Assembly: GCA_029007475.1 (NCBI GenBank)
Contig: JAQXHW010000141.1
Coordinates: 1 to 7,617 of the forward strand
Source: Oscillospiraceae bacterium
GTDB lineage: Bacteria; Bacillota; Clostridia; Oscillospirales; Acutalibacteraceae
DNA length: 7,617 nucleotides
Direction of reading: 5' to 3'
In this document: positions 4,773 to 7,617 of the stretch, one piece after another
Position numbering within the stretch: the first letter of the stretch is position 1
Layout of the letters: every line of letters begins with the position of its first letter
Notes under the pieces: generated by a model
Seen by the model: only the letters and a program-made list of their open reading frames with translations
What the model was told of the DNA's origin: nothing
Database searches by the model: none
Position numbers and translations under genes: made by a program

Positions 4773-6845
4773 ATGTCCAAGCTTGTTATAGTTGAGTCTC
4801 CTGCAAAAGCGAAAACAATCAAAAAGTATCTTGGTAAGGACTTTGAGGTTGTTGCTTCAATGGGTCATGTACGCGACCTGCCTCAAGCAAGACTCAGTGT
4901 TGACGTAAATAATAACTTTAATCCGAGATATGAAATCATCAAAGGCAAAGAAAAATTAGTTGATGAGCTTATATCTCTTTCAAAAAAGAGTGAAGAAGTC
5001 TATCTCGCAACCGACCCTGACCGCGAGGGTGAGGCTATTTCCTGGCATCTTGCTTACATTTTAGGCCTCGATATGAATGAACAAAACCGTGTTGAGTTTA
5101 ACGAAATCACAAAGCACGGTATCAAAACAGGAATGGAAAATCCCAGAGCTATCAATCTTGATTTGGTAAACGCTCAGCAGGCAAGACGTATTCTTGACCG
5201 CTTAGTTGGCTATAAGCTCAGTCCCTTTGTATCTCAGAAGATTCGCCGCGGACTCTCGGCAGGTCGAGTACAGTCGGTTGCGGTTAGAATTATCGTTGAC
5301 AGGGAAAACGAGATTCGTGAGTTTAAGCCTGAGGAATACTGGAGCATTGACGCAAAGTTTATTCCCAAGGGCAGCAGAAAGGTGTTTACAGCCTCTCTTT
5401 ACGGAAATGCCGAGGGAAAAATCGAAATCAAGAATAAAGAGGAATCCGACAAGATTCTTTCGGATTTAGAGGACGCAGAATATATCGTCAGCAAGGTGAA
5501 AACCGGTACACGCAAGAAATCACCGGCACCTCCCTTTATTACCTCTACACTCCAGCAGGAGGCTTCACGAAAGCTCGGATACCAGTCAAGACGTACCATG
5601 AAGATTGCTCAGGAGCTCTACGAAGGTGTTGAGATAGAGGGAATCGGCCCCACCGGTCTTATTACCTACATGAGAACTGACTCCTTGAGAATTTCAGCTG
5701 AAGCCGCACAGGAGGCAGCAGAGTACATCAAGAACACATTTTCACCTGAGTATCTCCCGGCAAAGCCCCGATTCTTTAAGTCAAAGAATAACGCTCAGGA
5801 CGGCCACGAGGCCATTCGCCCCACTTCTGTAATGCTTACCCCTGACAGAGTTAAGGCAAACCTCACCGCTGACCAATATAAGCTGTATAAGCTCATTTGG
5901 GAACGCTTTACTGCTTCCCAGATGGCAGATTGTATTCAGAAAACGACTCAGGTTGATATTGAAGCCAACGGCTATATTTTTAAGGCTAACGGCTACCGTG
6001 TGGATTTTGACGGCTTTACTCAGCTCTATGTTGAATCTAAGGATGTTGAGGAGGTTAAAGAAAGCGCACTTCCTGTACTTGAAAAGGATATGAGCTTAAA
6101 GCTCAAGGAACTTGCAGGAAACCAGCACTTTACTCAACCGCCCTCACGCTTTACGGAAGCCTCTCTCATCAAGACGCTTGAGGAGTACGGAATCGGCAGA
6201 CCTTCTACCTATGCCGCTACAATTTCAACTATTGTAAACAGAGAATACGTTAAGCGTTCAGGCAAACTTTTATATCCCACAGAATTGGGAGAGGCGCTTG
6301 CAAACCTCATGAAGGAACGCTTTGCAAAGATTGTGAACGTTAAGTTTACCGCACAAATGGAACAGGAACTTGACGTTATTGAGAACGGTGAGACCGAGTG
6401 GAGAGAGCTTCTCTCTCAGTTCTACAATGATTTAGAGAAGACCCTCAAGAAAGCGAAGGCCGATATGGAGGGCGTGAAGATTCACTTAAAAGAGGACGAA
6501 ACCGATATAATTTGCGAAAAATGCGGACGTCAAATGGTTGTTAAAATGGGCAGATACGGCAAGTTTATTGCTTGTCCCGGTTATCCCGAGTGTAAGAATA
6601 TTAAAAAGTATGTGGAAAAGGTAGGCGTTACCTGTCCTGAATGCGGCAGCGATGTTATTACCCGTAAAACTAAAACCGGAAAGGTGTTTTACGGCTGTTC
6701 AAATTATCCTGCCTGTAACTTTATGTCATGGAACGAACCGACCGAGGAGAAGTGCCCCCAGTGCTCAAGTATTCTATTTAAGAAAAAAGGAAAGAAACCG
6801 ACTCTCTACTGTGCAAAAGAGGGCTGCGGATACGAGAAAAAGTAA
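4773..6845 (+). CDS. topA: DNA topoisomerase I (type IA), 690 aa
   Basis: TopA relaxes negative supercoils by cutting one strand through a 5'-phosphotyrosine and passing the other. The TOPRIM domain starts at the N-terminus (VESPAKAK with E8; TDPDREGEA at 80-88 with acidic D81, D83 and E85), followed by LDRLVGYKLSP and RRGLSAGRVQSVA. The active-site motif GLITYMRTDS places the catalytic tyrosine at 299; HEAIRPT (345-351) and GIGRPSTYA (473-481) complete the type IA core. The C-terminus carries three four-cysteine zinc motifs: C581/C584/C601/C607, C621/C624/C642/C648 and C661/C664/C680/C685, which hold single-stranded DNA. The 690 residues match Firmicute enzymes, which are shorter than the E. 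coli protein of about 865. The start has GGAGG (4761-4765) 7 nt upstream. It sits between dprA and trmFO, sharing one base with the latter. Confidence 0.97.
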   Translation: MSKLVIVESPAKAKTIKKYLGKDFEVVASMGHVRDLPQARLSVDVNNNFNPRYEIIKGKEKLVDELISLSKKSEEVYLATDPDREGEAISWHLAYILGLDMNEQNRVEFNEITKHGIKTGMENPRAINLDLVNAQQARRILDRLVGYKLSPFVSQKIRRGLSAGRVQSVAVRIIVDRENEIREFKPEEYWSIDAKFIPKGSRKVFTASLYGNAEGKIEIKNKEESDKILSDLEDAEYIVSKVKTGTRKKSPAPPFITSTLQQEASRKLGYQSRRTMKIAQELYEGVEIEGIGPTGLITYMRTDSLRISAEAAQEAAEYIKNTFSPEYLPAKPRFFKSKNNAQDGHEAIRPTSVMLTPDRVKANLTADQYKLYKLIWERFTASQMADCIQKTTQVDIEANGYIFKANGYRVDFDGFTQLYVESKDVEEVKESALPVLEKDMSLKLKELAGNQHFTQPPSRFTEASLIKTLEEYGIGRPSTYAATISTIVNREYVKRSGKLLYPTELGEALANLMKERFAKIVNVKFTAQMEQELDVIENGETEWRELLSQFYNDLEKTLKKAKADMEGVKIHLKEDETDIICEKCGRQMVVKMGRYGKFIACPGYPECKNIKKYVEKVGVTCPECGSDVITRKTKTGKVFYGCSNYPACNFMSWNEPTEEKCPQCSSILFKKKGKKPTLYCAKEGCGYEKK

Positions 6846-7617
6846 TGCAGAGGGAATATATAAACGTTGTGGGAGCAGGTCTTGCAGGCTGTGAGGCGGC
6901 ATATCAAATTGCAAAAAGGGATATTAAGGTGCGTCTTTTTGAGATGAAACCCCGGATGAAATCTCCTGCTCATCATACAGATGATTTTTCTGAGCTTGTC
7001 TGTTCAAACTCACTTAAGGCGCAGAGAACTTCGTCGGCTGCAGGACTTCTTAAAGAGGAAATGCGCAGGCTTGACTCTCTGCTTCTGAGATGTGCCGACA
7101 AATGTTCCGTACCCGCCGGAGGCGCTCTTGCTGTTGACAGAACTCTGTTCTCTCAAATGGTGACTGCCGAAATCCGAAACAATCCCTTAATCGAGATTGT
7201 TGAGGGAGAGGTGAGAGAAATCCCTGAGGATGCAATTACCGTTGTTGCGACAGGTCCCCTCACTTCCGAGAGTCTTTGCGCTGATATTTTTGGAAAGCTG
7301 GGGGATTCGCTCTCGTTCTTCGATGCGGCGGCACCTATAATTACCGCTGAGAGTATTGACCGTGAAACCTCTTTTTCTGCCTCAAGATACGATAAGGGCG
7401 GCGAAGACGACTACATAAACTGCCCTATGAACAAAGAGGAGTACGAAGTTTTCTATGATGCGCTGATAACTGCCGAAAGGGCTCCTCTCCACGATTTTGA
7501 TGTGCAGGATCCAAAGGTTTACGAGGGTTGTATGCCTATTGAGGTCATGGCGCAGAGAGGAAAAGATACCATCCGTTTCGGTCCGATGAAACCCGTAGGA
7601 CTTCGCGACCCAAGGAC
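6845..7617 (+). CDS. trmFO: Methylenetetrahydrofolate-tRNA-(uracil-5-)-methyltransferase TrmFO (partial, C-terminus outside window)
   Basis: TrmFO makes 5-methyluridine at position 54 of the tRNA T-loop, using methylenetetrahydrofolate as carbon source and FAD as reductant, in place of the SAM-dependent TrmA. The first 257 codons of an expected 430-450 are here. Visible are the FAD-binding VVGAGLAGCEAA (8-19), FEMKP (32-36), ELVCSNSLK (50-58), DRTLFS (98-103), SRYDKGGEDDYINCPM (180-195) and YEGCMPIEVMAQRG (226-239) followed by DTIRFGPMKPVGLRDPR. C53 and C229 match the two functional cysteines described in the Bacillus enzyme (C53 and C226). The ATG shares its A with the TAA of topA (TAATG) and no good ribosome binding site precedes it, so translation is probably coupled to topA. 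The topA-trmFO (gid) pair is typical of Firmicutes. Confidence 0.96.
   Translation, partial: MQREYINVVGAGLAGCEAAYQIAKRDIKVRLFEMKPRMKSPAHHTDDFSELVCSNSLKAQRTSSAAGLLKEEMRRLDSLLLRCADKCSVPAGGALAVDRTLFSQMVTAEIRNNPLIEIVEGEVREIPEDAITVVATGPLTSESLCADIFGKLGDSLSFFDAAAPIITAESIDRETSFSASRYDKGGEDDYINCPMNKEEYEVFYDALITAERAPLHDFDVQDPKVYEGCMPIEVMAQRGKDTIRFGPMKPVGLRDPR

Noticed and set aside
7050..7235. Minus-strand reading frame inside trmFO
   Set aside because: It is antisense to a conserved part of TrmFO, with no motif and no start-site support.
1..7617. CRISPR arrays, insertion sequences, tRNA/rRNA genes, or a new defence or biosynthetic system
   Set aside because: No spaced direct repeats, transposase-like frames, tRNA-like cloverleaf or unexplained gene cluster were seen; nearly all of the sequence is covered by recognisable housekeeping genes.

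Overview
This window looks like ordinary chromosome from a low-to-mid GC Gram-positive bacterium, most likely a Clostridia-type Firmicute of the kind found in guts. The reasons are the infC-rpmI-rplT operon with an attenuated leader and an AUU-initiated IF3, the dprA-topA-trmFO order known from Firmicutes, the folate/FAD-dependent TrmFO rather than TrmA, and strong GGAGG-type ribosome binding sites. Species cannot be assigned from the sequence alone.

Left part (1-1308, minus strand): a two-gene unit of a CPBP/CAAX-type membrane protease, initiated at TTG, followed one base later by tadA, the tRNA A34 deaminase. TadA is cut by the window start after 84 codons. Centre-left (1309-1588): a divergent control region of about 280 bp. 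It carries a leftward promoter for the protease, a perfect 10-bp inverted repeat over that promoter's -10 and start site, and a rightward promoter with both consensus hexamers and a 17-bp spacer. Then comes a leader of about 155 nt ending in an intrinsic terminator just before the infC ribosome binding site. A helix that would compete with the terminator can be drawn by eye, so the leader looks like an L20-type attenuator.

Centre (1589-2742): infC (IF3), rpmI (L35) and rplT (L20), closed by a strong terminator. Right part (2801-7617, plus strand): a SpoU-family RNA 2'-O-methyltransferase, dprA, topA and the first 257 codons of trmFO. They are packed with an ATGA overlap, a 17-bp gap and a TAATG overlap, so they probably form one transcript.

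Together the genes serve translation initiation and ribosome assembly (IF3, L35, L20), RNA modification (TadA, SpoU methylase, TrmFO) and DNA handling (DprA, TopA). I see no mobile element, CRISPR array, tRNA, rRNA, defence cassette or novel multigene system. The parts most worth a second look are the attenuator leader and the inverted repeat in the divergent promoter region.
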